Source: Betaproteobacteria bacterium RIFCSPLOWO2_02_FULL_63_19 (GTDB lineage: Bacteria; Pseudomonadota; Gammaproteobacteria; Burkholderiales; SG8-39). From it: DNA of 51,771 nt. A program made the position numbers and the translations under genes. Under the pieces are notes generated by a model, which worked only from the letters and a program-made list of their open reading frames with translations, ran no database searches and was not told the DNA's origin. Position 1 is the stretch's first letter, and each line of letters opens with the position of its first letter. Shown in pieces: positions 26,392-35,488 of this stretch. The DNA is taken from the NCBI GenBank assembly GCA_001770415.1, contig MEQX01000022.1, forward strand, positions 29,857-81,627, given 5' to 3'.

Positions 26392-27725
26392 GCGCGAGAG
26401 GATATCGACGCCAGCACTTCAAAATACTCGGGGAAGGTCTTCGCGACGCATTTCGGATCGTTGATGCGGACCGGCACACCCCCGAGAGCCGCCAGCGAAA
26501 AGCACATTGCCATGCGGTGATCGTCGTAGGTGTCAATGACTGCGTGCGGCGTCAGGCGCGACGCCTCGGGAGGCGTGATTCTCAGAAAATCCGCGCCTTC
26601 TTCGACCAAAGCCCCCAGCTTGCGCATTTCTCTTGCCATGGCTGCGATGCGGTCGGTCTCCTTCACGCGCCAGCTGCCGATGTTGCGCAGCGTGCTGGTT
26701 CCGTCGGCGAACAGCGCGGCGATGGCTGCGGTCATCGCCGCGTCCGGAATGTGATTCAGGTCGGCGTCGAGCGCGCGCAGCCTGCCGGACGCCGCGGCCT
26801 CGGAACCGACGGCCGCCTCGATCCAGTCCTCACCCATTGCGATCGCGGCACCCATTTGTTCGAGCACCTCCACGAAGCGCACGTCGCCCTGGATGCTCGA
26901 TCGCCCCGCCCCCTGCACGCGCACCGGACCGCCTCCTTTGAGCCCGCTGATCGCTCCGGCAGCAAGAAAGTACGACGCCGACGAAGCGTCCCCCTCGACG
27001 AGTATTTCACCCGGACTCGAATACGGCCGCGCGGGCACCGAGAACGCACGCCACCCCTCTCGCTCCACCTCGACTCCGAATCGGCGCATGAGGTTGAGCG
27101 TGATCTCGACGTAGGGCCGGGAAATCAGTTCACCGCCGACTCGCACCAGGGTTCCCGCGCCGCGCAGCGGCAGCGCCATCAGCAGCGCGGTCAGGAACTG
27201 CGAGGAGACGTCGCCTCGCACTTCAACGGTGTCGGCGCTCAGTTGCGCAGCGTGCACCGCCAGTGGCGGATAGCCCTGCTCGCCCAGGTAGTCGATGGAT
27301 GCGCCCATCGCCACCAGCGCGTCGACGAGATCGCCAATCGGCCGCTCGTGCATGCGCGCCGCCCCGGACAGGCGGTACTCCCCCTGACACAGCGCAAGCA
27401 CCGCGGTGAGGGGCCTGAACGCCGTTCCGGCGTTGCCGAGAAGCAGGTCCGCCTGCCGCACCGTAAACGGCCCGCCCGCGCCCGGAACCGTAACGGAGCC
27501 GTCTGCCTGCAGGCGCCATGCGATGCCCAGGCGCCGCAACGCATCGAGCATGACCGTCGTGTCATCGGACTGCAGCGGGTCGCGCACCCGCGTCGCCCCT
27601 TGCGCCAGCGCGGCGAGCAGCAACACCCGGTTGGTGATGCTCTTGGAGCCGGGCAGCTTGACCGTGCCGGCCGCCCTGGCGATGGGCGCAAGGTCCAGGT
27701 ATTCCGCTGCTCGGGCAGGGCTCAC
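26388..27725 (-). CDS. aroA: 3-phosphoshikimate 1-carboxyvinyltransferase (EPSP synthase)
   Basis: AroA joins shikimate-3-phosphate and phosphoenolpyruvate in the sixth step of the shikimate pathway. The 445-residue protein has the N-terminal [20 protein letters not shown], the [12 protein letters not shown] motif of the glyphosate/PEP site, and the late [15 protein letters not shown] and [17 protein letters not shown] blocks. The NAGTA Gly is unchanged, so a class I glyphosate-sensitive enzyme is expected. It overlaps tyrA upstream and cmk downstream by 4 bp each. Confidence 0.97.
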   Translation of the reverse strand: MSPARAAEYLDLAPIARAAGTVKLPGSKSITNRVLLLAALAQGATRVRDPLQSDDTTVMLDALRRLGIAWRLQADGSVTVPGAGGPFTVRQADLLLGNAGTAFRPLTAVLALCQGEYRLSGAARMHERPIGDLVDALVAMGASIDYLGEQGYPPLAVHAAQLSADTVEVRGDVSSQFLTALLMALPLRGAGTLVRVGGELISRPYVEITLNLMRRFGVEVEREGWRAFSVPARPYSSPGEILVEGDASSASYFLAAGAISGLKGGGPVRVQGAGRSSIQGDVRFVEVLEQMGAAIAMGEDWIEAAVGSEAAASGRLRALDADLNHIPDAAMTAAIAALFADGTSTLRNIGSWRVKETDRIAAMAREMRKLGALVEEGADFLRITPPEASRLTPHAVIDTYDDHRMAMCFSLAALGGVPVRINDPKCVAKTFPEYFEVLASISSRA

Positions 27726-28600
27726 GTGCCGCTTTGCTCCAACCAGTGATTTCGCGCCTCGCGTGCCCGTTCAAAAACGGCCTGCAGAGCGAGAGCATCC
27801 CCGCGCTCGAGGATGGCCCGCAGCTCCTGAAGGATGACCGTATAGCCGTCGAGTTCCTCGATCAGTCCGATCCGGTTCGCCATGCAAATGTCTCGCCACA
27901 TTTCCGAATGGCTCGAGGCGATGCGCGTGAAATCGCGAAATCCTCCGGCGGCGAAAGAGATGAAACGCTCGCCGCCGGGGCGGCCGGTGACGTGATCCAC
28001 CAGCGCATAGGCAAGCAGGTGCGGGAGATGGCTCACCGCGGCCAGAATGCGGTCGTGCTCCGTGACGCCGATTTCCCGCACACGCGCGCCGCAGTTCTCC
28101 CAGGCGCGTCGAACCCGCGCCACGTCCTGCGCGGAATTCTCTTCCAGCGGCGTCAATACAACGTTGCGTCCCCGAAACAATTCGGCAAACGCTGCCTCGG
28201 GGCCGCTGTGCTCGGTCCCCGCTATGGGATGCCCAGGGACGAACTGCCGGATTCCGGTCCCGAGCGCCGCTCGAGCGGCGGCGACGACGTCGTGTTTGGT
28301 GCTTCCCGCGTCGGTGACCAGGGTCGTCGCCCGAAGGTGCGGCGCAAGCGCCGCCAGCACTTTCTCGGTCTGCGCCACAGGAACCGAAACGAGAACAAGG
28401 TCGGCGTCCGAAAGAGTCGATGCCTCCAGGGCGCCAATGGCATCGATGATTCCCAAGGCGCGCGCGCGCTCCAGCGTGGTTTCGCGACGCCCTACGCCTA
28501 CGACATGGTCCACTGCGCCCGCAGCCTTCAACGCCAGCGCAAAAGAACCGCCGATCAGGCCCACGCCGACAACGACGAGCTTTCTTAGCATGGCGGGCAT
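27722..28600 (-). CDS. tyrA: Prephenate (or arogenate) dehydrogenase
   Basis: The enzyme oxidatively decarboxylates prephenate or arogenate on the tyrosine branch, using NAD(P). The 292-residue protein has the Rossmann motif [20 protein letters not shown] and the catalytic His segment [15 protein letters not shown] helical C-terminal dimer domain follows ([37 protein letters not shown]). It lacks a chorismate mutase domain, which is supplied by pheA nearby. The start could be Met1 or Met4; no clear ribosome-binding site decides. The choice of prephenate or arogenate as substrate cannot be told here. Confidence 0.94.
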   Translation of the reverse strand: MPAMLRKLVVVGVGLIGGSFALALKAAGAVDHVVGVGRRETTLERARALGIIDAIGALEASTLSDADLVLVSVPVAQTEKVLAALAPHLRATTLVTDAGSTKHDVVAAARAALGTGIRQFVPGHPIAGTEHSGPEAAFAELFRGRNVVLTPLEENSAQDVARVRRAWENCGARVREIGVTEHDRILAAVSHLPHLLAYALVDHVTGRPGGERFISFAAGGFRDFTRIASSHSEMWRDICMANRIGLIEELDGYTVILQELRAILERGDALALQAVFERAREARNHWLEQSGT

Positions 28601-28620
28601 ACGCTGCGAATTCGTCTAAT

Positions 28621-29739
28621 CTACTCGCGCAGCGCTTGTCCAAGCGCCGCCAGGAAACGTTCGTTTTCCTGCTTCAGCCCGATGGTCACCCGCAGGTGGT
28701 CGGGCATACCGTAGCCAGCGACTGGACGCACGATCACGCCCGATCGCAGCAGCTTTTCGTACACGATACCCGCGCGCGGTCGCACCTCCGACCGCGGAAT
28801 TTCCACGCTGACGAAGTTTCCTGCCGACGCGATCCACTTCAGTCGCAGTGCCTTGAATCCATTCTCGAGCTGGCGCATTCCGGCGCCGTTGGTTTCGTAG
28901 CTTTGCGCGACGAACTCGTTGTCGTCGAGGGCGGCGACCGCGGCCGCCAGCGCGAGGCTGTTGACATTGAAGGGCTGGCGAACCCGGTTCAGCAGATCGG
29001 CGATCTCCGGGTCGCACAGGCCGAACCCGACGCGCAATCCGGCGAGCCCGTAGACCTTGGAGAAAGTGCGTGCGATCAACAGATTCGGATGCCTTGCCAG
29101 CCAGGCGACGCTGTCGTAGCGCAACTCGACGGGGAGGTAGTCGTTGTACGCCTCGTCGAGTACGACCAACACTTCAGGTGGCACGCGTGCCAGGAAGGCT
29201 TCCAGCGCGGCACCCGTCAGGAACGTTCCGGTCGGGTTGTTCGGGTTGGCGATGAACACGATGCGGGTGTCCGAAGCGATCGCGGCGAGCATCGCGTCGA
29301 GATCGTGGCCGAATTCCTTCGCCGGCGCGACGATCCCCTTCGCGCCACGCGCCAGTGTCGCGAGCGGGTAGACGACGAAGGCATGCTGCGAGTAGACGCT
29401 GGAGCAGCCGGGTGCGAGGAAGGCCGCAGCGGCCAATTCGAGCACGTCGTTGGAGCCGTTGCCGACGACTATCGCCTGCTCCGATACGCCATAGCGGCGC
29501 GAAAGCGCCGCCTTGAGGTCAAATGCGTTGCCGTCCGGATAACGGGCCAATTCCTCGAATTCACGCCCGAGCGCGCTCTTCGCGCGCGGCGAGATGCCGA
29601 GCGGGTTCTCGTTCGATGCGAGCTTGAGGATCGAGCGTTCATCCAGGCCGTATTCCCGCGCCAGTTCCGAAATCGGTTTGCCGGGCTGATAGGGCGCAAT
29701 GGCGCGAACATAGCTCGGGGAAAACTCGCAGATGTCCAT
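28621..29739 (-). CDS. hisC: Histidinol-phosphate/aromatic aminotransferase
   Basis: This is a class I/II PLP aminotransferase of 372 residues, starting MDICEFSPSYVRAIAPYQPGKPIS. It contains LASNENPLGISP near the N-terminus, VGNGSNDVLELAA for cofactor phosphate, NPNNPTGTFLTG, LDEAYNDYLP, and the Schiff-base Lys in ARTFSKVYGLAGLRVGFG. Between pheA and tyrA it most likely serves phenylalanine and tyrosine synthesis as well as histidinol phosphate, as proposed for HisC2-type enzymes in this gene order. The first in-frame ATG is further upstream, but that part is unlike the family and overlaps pheA. Confidence 0.93.
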   Translation of the reverse strand: MDICEFSPSYVRAIAPYQPGKPISELAREYGLDERSILKLASNENPLGISPRAKSALGREFEELARYPDGNAFDLKAALSRRYGVSEQAIVVGNGSNDVLELAAAAFLAPGCSSVYSQHAFVVYPLATLARGAKGIVAPAKEFGHDLDAMLAAIASDTRIVFIANPNNPTGTFLTGAALEAFLARVPPEVLVVLDEAYNDYLPVELRYDSVAWLARHPNLLIARTFSKVYGLAGLRVGFGLCDPEIADLLNRVRQPFNVNSLALAAAVAALDDNEFVAQSYETNGAGMRQLENGFKALRLKWIASAGNFVSVEIPRSEVRPRAGIVYEKLLRSGVIVRPVAGYGMPDHLRVTIGLKQENERFLAALGQALRE

Positions 29740-29776
29740 GGATGGTGCTCGTGTTCGAAGAAAAATGAGCGTGCAG

Positions 29777-30850
29777 CTAGAAACTCGCCGCCGGGTAGGA
29801 ACCGAAAACCTTGATGTAAGGCGCCTTCTCCTTGACCTCGTCGAGCGCCTGGGCAACCCGGGGTTCGCTCAGGTGCCCCTCGATATCGACGAAGAACAGA
29901 TATTCCCACTGACCGGTGCGCGCAGGACGCGACTCGATGCGGCTCATGGATACACCGTGGCGTGCGAAGGGCGATATCAGTTCGTGCACCGCGCCTGGCC
30001 GGTTCGCCGCGGACATCACGATCGAGGTGCGATCGCGCCCCGAAGGCCCGACCTGTTCCCAGCCAAGGACCAGGAACCGTGTCATGTTGCGCGGATCGTC
30101 CTCTATGCTGCGCGCGATCAGCGCCAGACCGTATCTTTCGGCGGCCAGTTCGGGCCCGATCGCACAGCCCTCCGGGTCCGCGGCAGCTCGACGCGCTGCT
30201 TCAGCGTTGCTCGAAACCGGCAAACGCTCCGCGGCTGGCAGATTCTGCCTCAACCACATGTGGCATTGTCCCAGCGACTGTGGATGCGAGTAGACGCGCG
30301 CATAGGAAGCGGGGCCTGGCCCGTCCGACATCGCGATCAGGTTCTGGCGCACCGGCAGCACGACTTCTCCGCAGATCATCAGTGGCGTAGTCAACAGCAG
30401 ATCGAGCGTGCGCCCGATGGTGCCCTCGGTGGAGTTCTCGACCGGCACCACTGCGTTGTGCGCCAAGTTGGTTTCCACCGAGCGAAACACCTCGTCGATG
30501 GAAGCAGCGGGCATACCCTGAACGCCATGGCCGAAATGCTTGAACGTCGCCATCTCGCTGAAGGTACCCTCGGGGCCGAGATACGCCACGCTCATCGGCT
30601 GCTCGAGCGCGCGACAGGCTGACATGATCTCGGTGAAGATCGCGGCGACGCGCGCCGGGCCAAGCGGACCCGAGGCCATGGCGCCGACACGGCGCAGGAC
30701 CTGTGCTTCGCGCTCGGGACGGTATACAGGGGCGCCCCCCTTCAGTTCGCCGATCGAACGCGCATGCGCTGCGCGCTCGTTGAGAAGCAGCATGATGCGC
30801 TCATCGATCGCATCGATCGCGGCGCGGTGTTCGTCGAGTTTTTCCGTCAC
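29777..30850 (-). CDS. pheA: Bifunctional chorismate mutase/prephenate dehydratase
   Basis: The 357-residue P-protein makes phenylpyruvate from chorismate. The chorismate mutase part (1-90) reads LDEHRAAIDAIDERIMLLLNERAAHA, with PVYRPEREAQVLRRV. The dehydratase part has AYLGPEGTFSEMATFKHFG, NAVVPVENSTEGTIGRTLDLL and the catalytic Thr-Arg-Phe in NMTRFLVLG. The C-terminal ACT domain has the Phe-binding ESRP motif (SRIESRPARTG). The start is GTG at 30850 and overlaps the stop of the preceding ACT-remnant frame as GTGA, so its translation is probably coupled to that frame. Confidence 0.96.
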   Translation of the reverse strand: MTEKLDEHRAAIDAIDERIMLLLNERAAHARSIGELKGGAPVYRPEREAQVLRRVGAMASGPLGPARVAAIFTEIMSACRALEQPMSVAYLGPEGTFSEMATFKHFGHGVQGMPAASIDEVFRSVETNLAHNAVVPVENSTEGTIGRTLDLLLTTPLMICGEVVLPVRQNLIAMSDGPGPASYARVYSHPQSLGQCHMWLRQNLPAAERLPVSSNAEAARRAAADPEGCAIGPELAAERYGLALIARSIEDDPRNMTRFLVLGWEQVGPSGRDRTSIVMSAANRPGAVHELISPFARHGVSMSRIESRPARTGQWEYLFFVDIEGHLSEPRVAQALDEVKEKAPYIKVFGSYPAASF

Positions 30851-31113
30851 CGGCCTGACCCTCTAACGTGTCCTGGGTAGATGCGCACTGAAGACACGCC
30901 CTTCACGCGCGACAAATCCTCGCTGAACGCGCTTCCCGCCGCGGCGTCGACATCGATCTGCGTATAAGCCATATGTTCCTTGAAACGATCCACCATGTTA
31001 CGGATGTTCGATTCCGCCCTTGCCATAGCGCCGGAGATCACCGCGATCCGGTCCTCGATCTCCGGTCGAGCGCCGGTATTTTGGATCCTCTCCTGCGCTA
31101 TCGGCAAAATCAT
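30847..31113 (-). pseudogene. ACT-domain remnant, probably of serA (phosphoglycerate dehydrogenase)
   Basis: An open frame of about 88 codons lies between serC and pheA. Its C-terminal 65 residues, from IEDRIAVISGAMARAESNIR through KEHMAYTQIDVDA to VKGVSSVRIYPG, resemble the regulatory ACT domain at the end of D-3-phosphoglycerate dehydrogenase. Nothing resembling the NAD-binding or catalytic domains precedes it; only 370 bp separate serC and pheA where about 1.2 kb would be needed. I read it as what remains of serA, although a small free-standing ACT protein is possible. The stop overlaps the GTG of pheA (GTGA), so the frame may be kept for translational coupling. The ATG at 31113 has no obvious ribosome-binding site. 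Confidence 0.55.
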
Positions 31114-31217
31114 AACGCAGGCGGCCTGCGACGTGCGAAGGGCAGGTTCCGGAATTCGCGCGTACATGCCGGCCGCGCAACCCGTCTCGATGCCGGCAGC
31201 GCAGCGCGTCACGAACC

Positions 31218-32300
31218 TCAACCGTGTTTCGCCTCGAACTCCCGCATGTACTCGACCAGCGCCTGCACGGCCTCGGTCGGCATTGCGTTGTAAAGCGAGG
31301 CGCGCATACCGCCCACCGACCGGTGGCCTTTCAACTGCACCATGTTGCGCTGCCTCGCACCCTTGAGGAACTCTTCATCGAGCGACTCGTCGGCAAGCTT
31401 GAACGGCACGTTCATGCGTGAGCGGTCCTGCTTGACCACGGGGCTGATGAAGAACCGGCTCTGGTCGAGATAGTCGTACAGCAGCCTTGCCTTGGCGATA
31501 TTGCTCTTTTCGATCTGTACCAGGCCGCCCTGCTGCCGCAGCCACTTGAACACGAGACCGGCGATGTAGATCGCGTATGTCGGAGGTGTATTCAGCATCG
31601 AATCGCGGTCGGCCTGCAGCTTGTAGTCGAAAGCCGACGGTGTGATCGGAAGTGCACGGCCGATAAGGTCGTCGCGCACGATCACGATCGTGAGCCCCGC
31701 CGGTCCCGCATTCTTCTGTGCGCCGGCGTAGATCAGGCCGTACCTGCCCACGTCGACCGGGCGCGAGAGCAGGTGCGAGGACATGTCCGCGACCAGCGGC
31801 ACGTCGCCCGTGTCAGGGGTCCAGTGGTACTCCAGACCGCCTATCGTCTCGTTGGTGCAGATGTGTACATAGGCTGCGCCCGTGCTCATTTTCCAGCCGT
31901 CAGGCGCAGGAATGTACGTGTAGTCCCGATCTTCGCCGGACGCAGCGATGTTTACCGTGCAGTATTTCTTCGCTTCCCTTATCGACTTCTTCGACCATTC
32001 TCCGGTATTGACGTAATCGGCGGCACGCCTTCCGCGCAGCAGGTTCATCGGCACGATTGCGTTCTGCGCAATCGCGCCTCCCTGCAGGAACAGCACCCTG
32101 TAGTTCGTCGGCACGGCAAGCAATTGGCGCAGGTCGGCCTCGGCCTCCTCGCGTATGGAAGTGAATTCCGCGCCTCGGTGACTCATCTCCATCACCGACA
32201 TGCCGCTGCCGTGCCAGTCGAGCATCTCCGAGGCGGCTCGCGCCAACACGGACTCCGGCAGCACCGCCGGTCCGGCGCTGAAATTGAATGCTCTTGCCAC
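31218..32300 (-). CDS. serC: Phosphoserine aminotransferase
   Basis: SerC makes phosphoserine from phosphohydroxypyruvate and glutamate, and also acts in pyridoxine synthesis. The 360-residue PLP enzyme starts [19 protein letters not shown]. It has [10 protein letters not shown] near the cofactor site, [26 protein letters not shown] with the Schiff-base Lys, and [22 protein letters not shown] at the end. GTG at 32300 is taken as start because GGAG lies 6 nt before it and the protein then begins exactly where the family does; the frame upstream is unrelated. E. coli SerC is 362 residues. Confidence 0.96.
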   Translation of the reverse strand: MARAFNFSAGPAVLPESVLARAASEMLDWHGSGMSVMEMSHRGAEFTSIREEAEADLRQLLAVPTNYRVLFLQGGAIAQNAIVPMNLLRGRRAADYVNTGEWSKKSIREAKKYCTVNIAASGEDRDYTYIPAPDGWKMSTGAAYVHICTNETIGGLEYHWTPDTGDVPLVADMSSHLLSRPVDVGRYGLIYAGAQKNAGPAGLTIVIVRDDLIGRALPITPSAFDYKLQADRDSMLNTPPTYAIYIAGLVFKWLRQQGGLVQIEKSNIAKARLLYDYLDQSRFFISPVVKQDRSRMNVPFKLADESLDEEFLKGARQRNMVQLKGHRSVGGMRASLYNAMPTEAVQALVEYMREFEAKHG

Positions 32301-32388
32301 GACGATCTCCCAGAATGCCGACGATAGCGGGTGGGCCGAACCGGTCGGGCCGGAATCCGCCGGCACGCACCTGCCCTAAACCCGCGTG

Positions 32389-34995
32389 CTACGGCGCCGG
32401 CTCGGCTGTTTCTCCTTCGGCCTGCCCGTTGCTGCCTTCCCCGTTGCCGTTGCCGGCAACTTCCTCCGCTTCCGCAATCTTCTCGATTCCGGCCAGCCTC
32501 TCGCCCTGGTCCAGATGAATCAGCGTGACGCCCTGCGTGGCGCGCCCCATCTCGCTGATCTGGCTGACGGGCGTGCGGATGAGCACACCGCCAGTGGATA
32601 TCAGCATGATCTCATCGCGCTCGTCGACCAGCGCCGCCCCCACCAGCTTGCCGTTGCGATCGGTCGTCTGGATGGCGATCATCCCCTTGGTGCCTCGCCC
32701 GTGGCGGGTATATTCCGCGATCGGAGTGCGCTTCCCGTATCCGTGTTCGGTCGCGGTAAGCACCTTCTGCTCCCCGCCGCCGGCAACGAGCATCGCGATC
32801 AACTTCTGCCCTTTGTCGAGAAGCATCCCCCGCACGCCGCGAGCCACCCTGCCCATCGGACGCACGTCTTCCTCGGCGAAACGCACGGCCTTGCCGGCAT
32901 CGGAGAACAGCATCACATCGTTGTTGCCTTCGGTGATCGCCACACCGATGAGATGATCGCCTTCGACCAGTTCTGCAGCAATGATCCCCTTTTCGCGCTG
33001 GTTGGAGAATGCGCTGAGCGGCGTCTTCTTCACCGTGCCCATCGAGGTCGCCATGAACACGTAGTGCGCATCGTCGTAATCCTGGATCGGCAGTACCGCG
33101 TTGATACGCTCTCCGTCGGCCAGCGGGAAAAGGTTCACGATCGGCTTTCCGCGGCTGCCGCTTGTGCCCTGCGGCACCTGCCAGACTCTGAGCCAGTACA
33201 GCTTCCCCAGCGACGAAAAGCACAATACGATGTCGTGCGTGTTGGCGGTGAACAGGCGCTCGATGAAATCGTCTTCCCGGGTCGTGGCCGCCTGTCTGCC
33301 CCGGCCGCCGCGGCGCTGCGCGCGGTAGTCGGCCAGTGGCTGCGCCTTGATATAGCCGGCATGGGAAAAGGTCACGACCACGTCCTCAGGCGCAATCAGA
33401 TCCTCCATCGACAGATCTTCGGTCTGCGGGACGATTTCGCTTCTGCGCTTGTCGCCGTACTGGGCCTTGATGGCCGACAGCTCTGAAGCAATGATGTCGC
33501 GGATGCGCTCCGGGCTGGCAAGAGTGTCGATCAGGTCGGCGATCGTTTCGATCAGTTCCCTGTACTCGGCAACGATCTTGTCCTGTTCCAGTCCGGTCAG
33601 CCTCTGCAACCGCAGTTCCAGGATCGCCTGGGCCTGCGCATCGGACAGCCGATAACCCTCCGCCTTCAGCCCGAATGCCGGCGAAAGGCCCTCGGGCCGC
33701 GAGGCGTCGGCCGCCGCGCGCGACAGCATCTCGGTGACCACCTGCGAGGTCCACGCCTTGGCCAGCAGACCTGCCTTGGCCTCCGCCGGGGACTTCGAAC
33801 GTTTTATGAGATCGATCATTTCGTCAACGTTGGACAACGCGACGGCGAGCCCTTCCTGAATATGGGCACGTTCGCGCGCGCGGCGCAGGTCGTACACCGT
33901 GCGGCGCGTCACCACCTCGCGGCGGTGTGCGAGGAACGCCTCCAGCATCTGTTTGAGATTCAGCAGCCGCGGCTGGCCGTCCGCCAGCGCCACCATGTTC
34001 ACGCCGAAGGTGTCCTGCAGTTGCGTCTGCTTGAACAGATTGTTGAGCACGATGTCGGTCATCTCGCCGCGTTTGAGCTCGATCACCACCCGCATCCCGG
34101 ACTTGTCCGACTCGTCCTGCACGTGAGCGATGCCCTCGATCTTCTTTTCGCGGACCAGTTCGCCGATGCGCTCGAGCAGCGTCTTCTTGTTTACCTGGTA
34201 AGGCAGTTCGTCGACGATAATCGCCTGGCGGTTGCCCTTCTCCAAATCCTCGACATGCGTACGTGCGCGCATGACGATGCGACCGCGGCCGGTGCGGTAG
34301 CCCTCGCGCACGCCCTGTATGCCGTAAATGATTCCCGCCGTCGGAAAATCCGGAGCCGGTACGATGCCGATCAGTTCATCGATCGTGATGTCCGGGTTGG
34401 CCAGAAGGGCCTGGCACGCGTCGATGACTTCGCCCAGATTGTGGGGCGGGATGTTGGTCGCCATGCCCACCGCGATGCCCGAGGAACCGTTGATCAGGAG
34501 GTTGGGAATCCTGGCTGGCAGCGCCGTCGGTTCCTGCTCCTTGCCATCGTAGTTCAGAACGAAATCGACCGTTTCCTTGTCGATATCCGCCAAAAGCTCC
34601 GAGGCGATACGCTCGAGGCGGCATTCGGTGTACCTGTATGCGGCTGCGGAATCGCCGTCGATGGACCCGAAGTTGCCCTGCCCGTCGATGAGCATGTAGC
34701 GCATCGAGAAGTCCTGCGCCATGCGCACGAGGGCCTCGTAGGTGGCCGAATCGCCGTGCGGGTGATATTTTCCGAGCACGTCGCCGACCACGCGCGCGCA
34801 TTTGACGTAGGACCGGTTCCAAACCGTGTTTGCCTCGTGCATCGCGAACAGCACGCGGCGATGCACGGGCTTGAGCCCGTCGCGAACATCGGGGAGCGCA
34901 CGCCCGACGATGACGCTCATGGCGTAATCGAGATAGGAGCGCCGCATCTCCTCCTCGAGACTGATCAGCAGTGTTTCCTTGGCGAATTGGTCCAT
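32389..34995 (-). CDS. gyrA: DNA gyrase subunit A
   Basis: GyrA cuts and rejoins DNA in the A2B2 gyrase. The 868-residue protein carries the catalytic Tyr at residue 122 (YRYTEC), the same number as in E. coli. The quinolone region [19 protein letters not shown] has Ser83 and a Glu at position 87 in place of the E. coli Asp. The C-terminal beta-pinwheel has the GyrA-box QRRGGRG, needed for negative supercoiling and distinguishing it from ParC. An acidic, Gly-rich tail closes the protein. It is the first gene of the long minus-strand run. AT-rich bases upstream (35037-35052, giving TTAAAATCTTAAA on the minus strand) probably hold its promoter. Confidence 0.98.
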   Translation of the reverse strand: MDQFAKETLLISLEEEMRRSYLDYAMSVIVGRALPDVRDGLKPVHRRVLFAMHEANTVWNRSYVKCARVVGDVLGKYHPHGDSATYEALVRMAQDFSMRYMLIDGQGNFGSIDGDSAAAYRYTECRLERIASELLADIDKETVDFVLNYDGKEQEPTALPARIPNLLINGSSGIAVGMATNIPPHNLGEVIDACQALLANPDITIDELIGIVPAPDFPTAGIIYGIQGVREGYRTGRGRIVMRARTHVEDLEKGNRQAIIVDELPYQVNKKTLLERIGELVREKKIEGIAHVQDESDKSGMRVVIELKRGEMTDIVLNNLFKQTQLQDTFGVNMVALADGQPRLLNLKQMLEAFLAHRREVVTRRTVYDLRRARERAHIQEGLAVALSNVDEMIDLIKRSKSPAEAKAGLLAKAWTSQVVTEMLSRAAADASRPEGLSPAFGLKAEGYRLSDAQAQAILELRLQRLTGLEQDKIVAEYRELIETIADLIDTLASPERIRDIIASELSAIKAQYGDKRRSEIVPQTEDLSMEDLIAPEDVVVTFSHAGYIKAQPLADYRAQRRGGRGRQAATTREDDFIERLFTANTHDIVLCFSSLGKLYWLRVWQVPQGTSGSRGKPIVNLFPLADGERINAVLPIQDYDDAHYVFMATSMGTVKKTPLSAFSNQREKGIIAAELVEGDHLIGVAITEGNNDVMLFSDAGKAVRFAEEDVRPMGRVARGVRGMLLDKGQKLIAMLVAGGGEQKVLTATEHGYGKRTPIAEYTRHGRGTKGMIAIQTTDRNGKLVGAALVDERDEIMLISTGGVLIRTPVSQISEMGRATQGVTLIHLDQGERLAGIEKIAEAEEVAGNGNGEGSNGQAEGETAEPAP

Positions 34996-35203
34996 GTCTT
35001 CCGGATGCGACGAAGGCTTCGCGGGACCGCGAAAAAGTTTAAGATTTTAACAGTTTCACGCGCACCTTAACTACTGTTTCCTCGCCATCCGAGCCGCTGC
35101 GGGAGCATCGTCGCCCGCATCCGGGGCCGCGATCGATTTCGGAGCTGCGGCAGCGCTCTGAAAGCGCTGCCGTGAATCTTTGCGGCCCGCTTTGGAATCG
35201 GTG

Positions 35204-35425
35204 TATGATCGCCGCGCCGGAATCCAGATGCACACCCAGAAACCGTCCGCGAAGCGGGGCGGGGGCGTCAAGAACGACCTGATGTCCTAAGGCATCGAAG
35301 TTCTAGGTGTCGGCAAGACGGTTCCCGCGAATTTCTGCCCCAAGTCCAGGAATCGCCGGGAATCGATCGCGTGCCCGGCACCGAAACGCCGCGTGATCGT
35401 GTTCATCAAGGGCGCGGCCACGTAA
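35204..35425 (+). pseudogene. Decayed ompA-like gene, C-terminal part
   Basis: In the frame ending at the TAA 35423-35425 the translation reads YDRRAGIQMHTQKPSAKRGG, then GVKNDLMS, a stop (35288-35290), then GIEVLGVGKTVPANFCPKSR, NRRESIACPAPKRRV and IVFIKGAAT. This follows the OmpA C-terminal domain of the intact gene at 36898 (TDRIGSNAYNDKLSLRRANA, VKSYLISKGI, DCPRFMETKRLIACLAPNRR). The in-frame TAA falls where the intact gene has Lys, and about five codons after GI are missing. Nothing recognisable remains of the signal peptide or linker. It is a relic of a second ompA copy. Confidence 0.8.
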
Positions 35426-35488
35426 GCCACCGAGGGAGGACGTCGAAGCCCTGCGGCTGAGCGGGCCCTTTTCGACGGGAGCAAAGTC

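Noticed and set aside
34916-34995. Possible quinolone-resistance allele of gyrA (nearby QRDR has Glu at position 87)
   Set aside because: Ser83 is intact and Asp/Glu variation at 87 occurs naturally between lineages, so resistance cannot be inferred.
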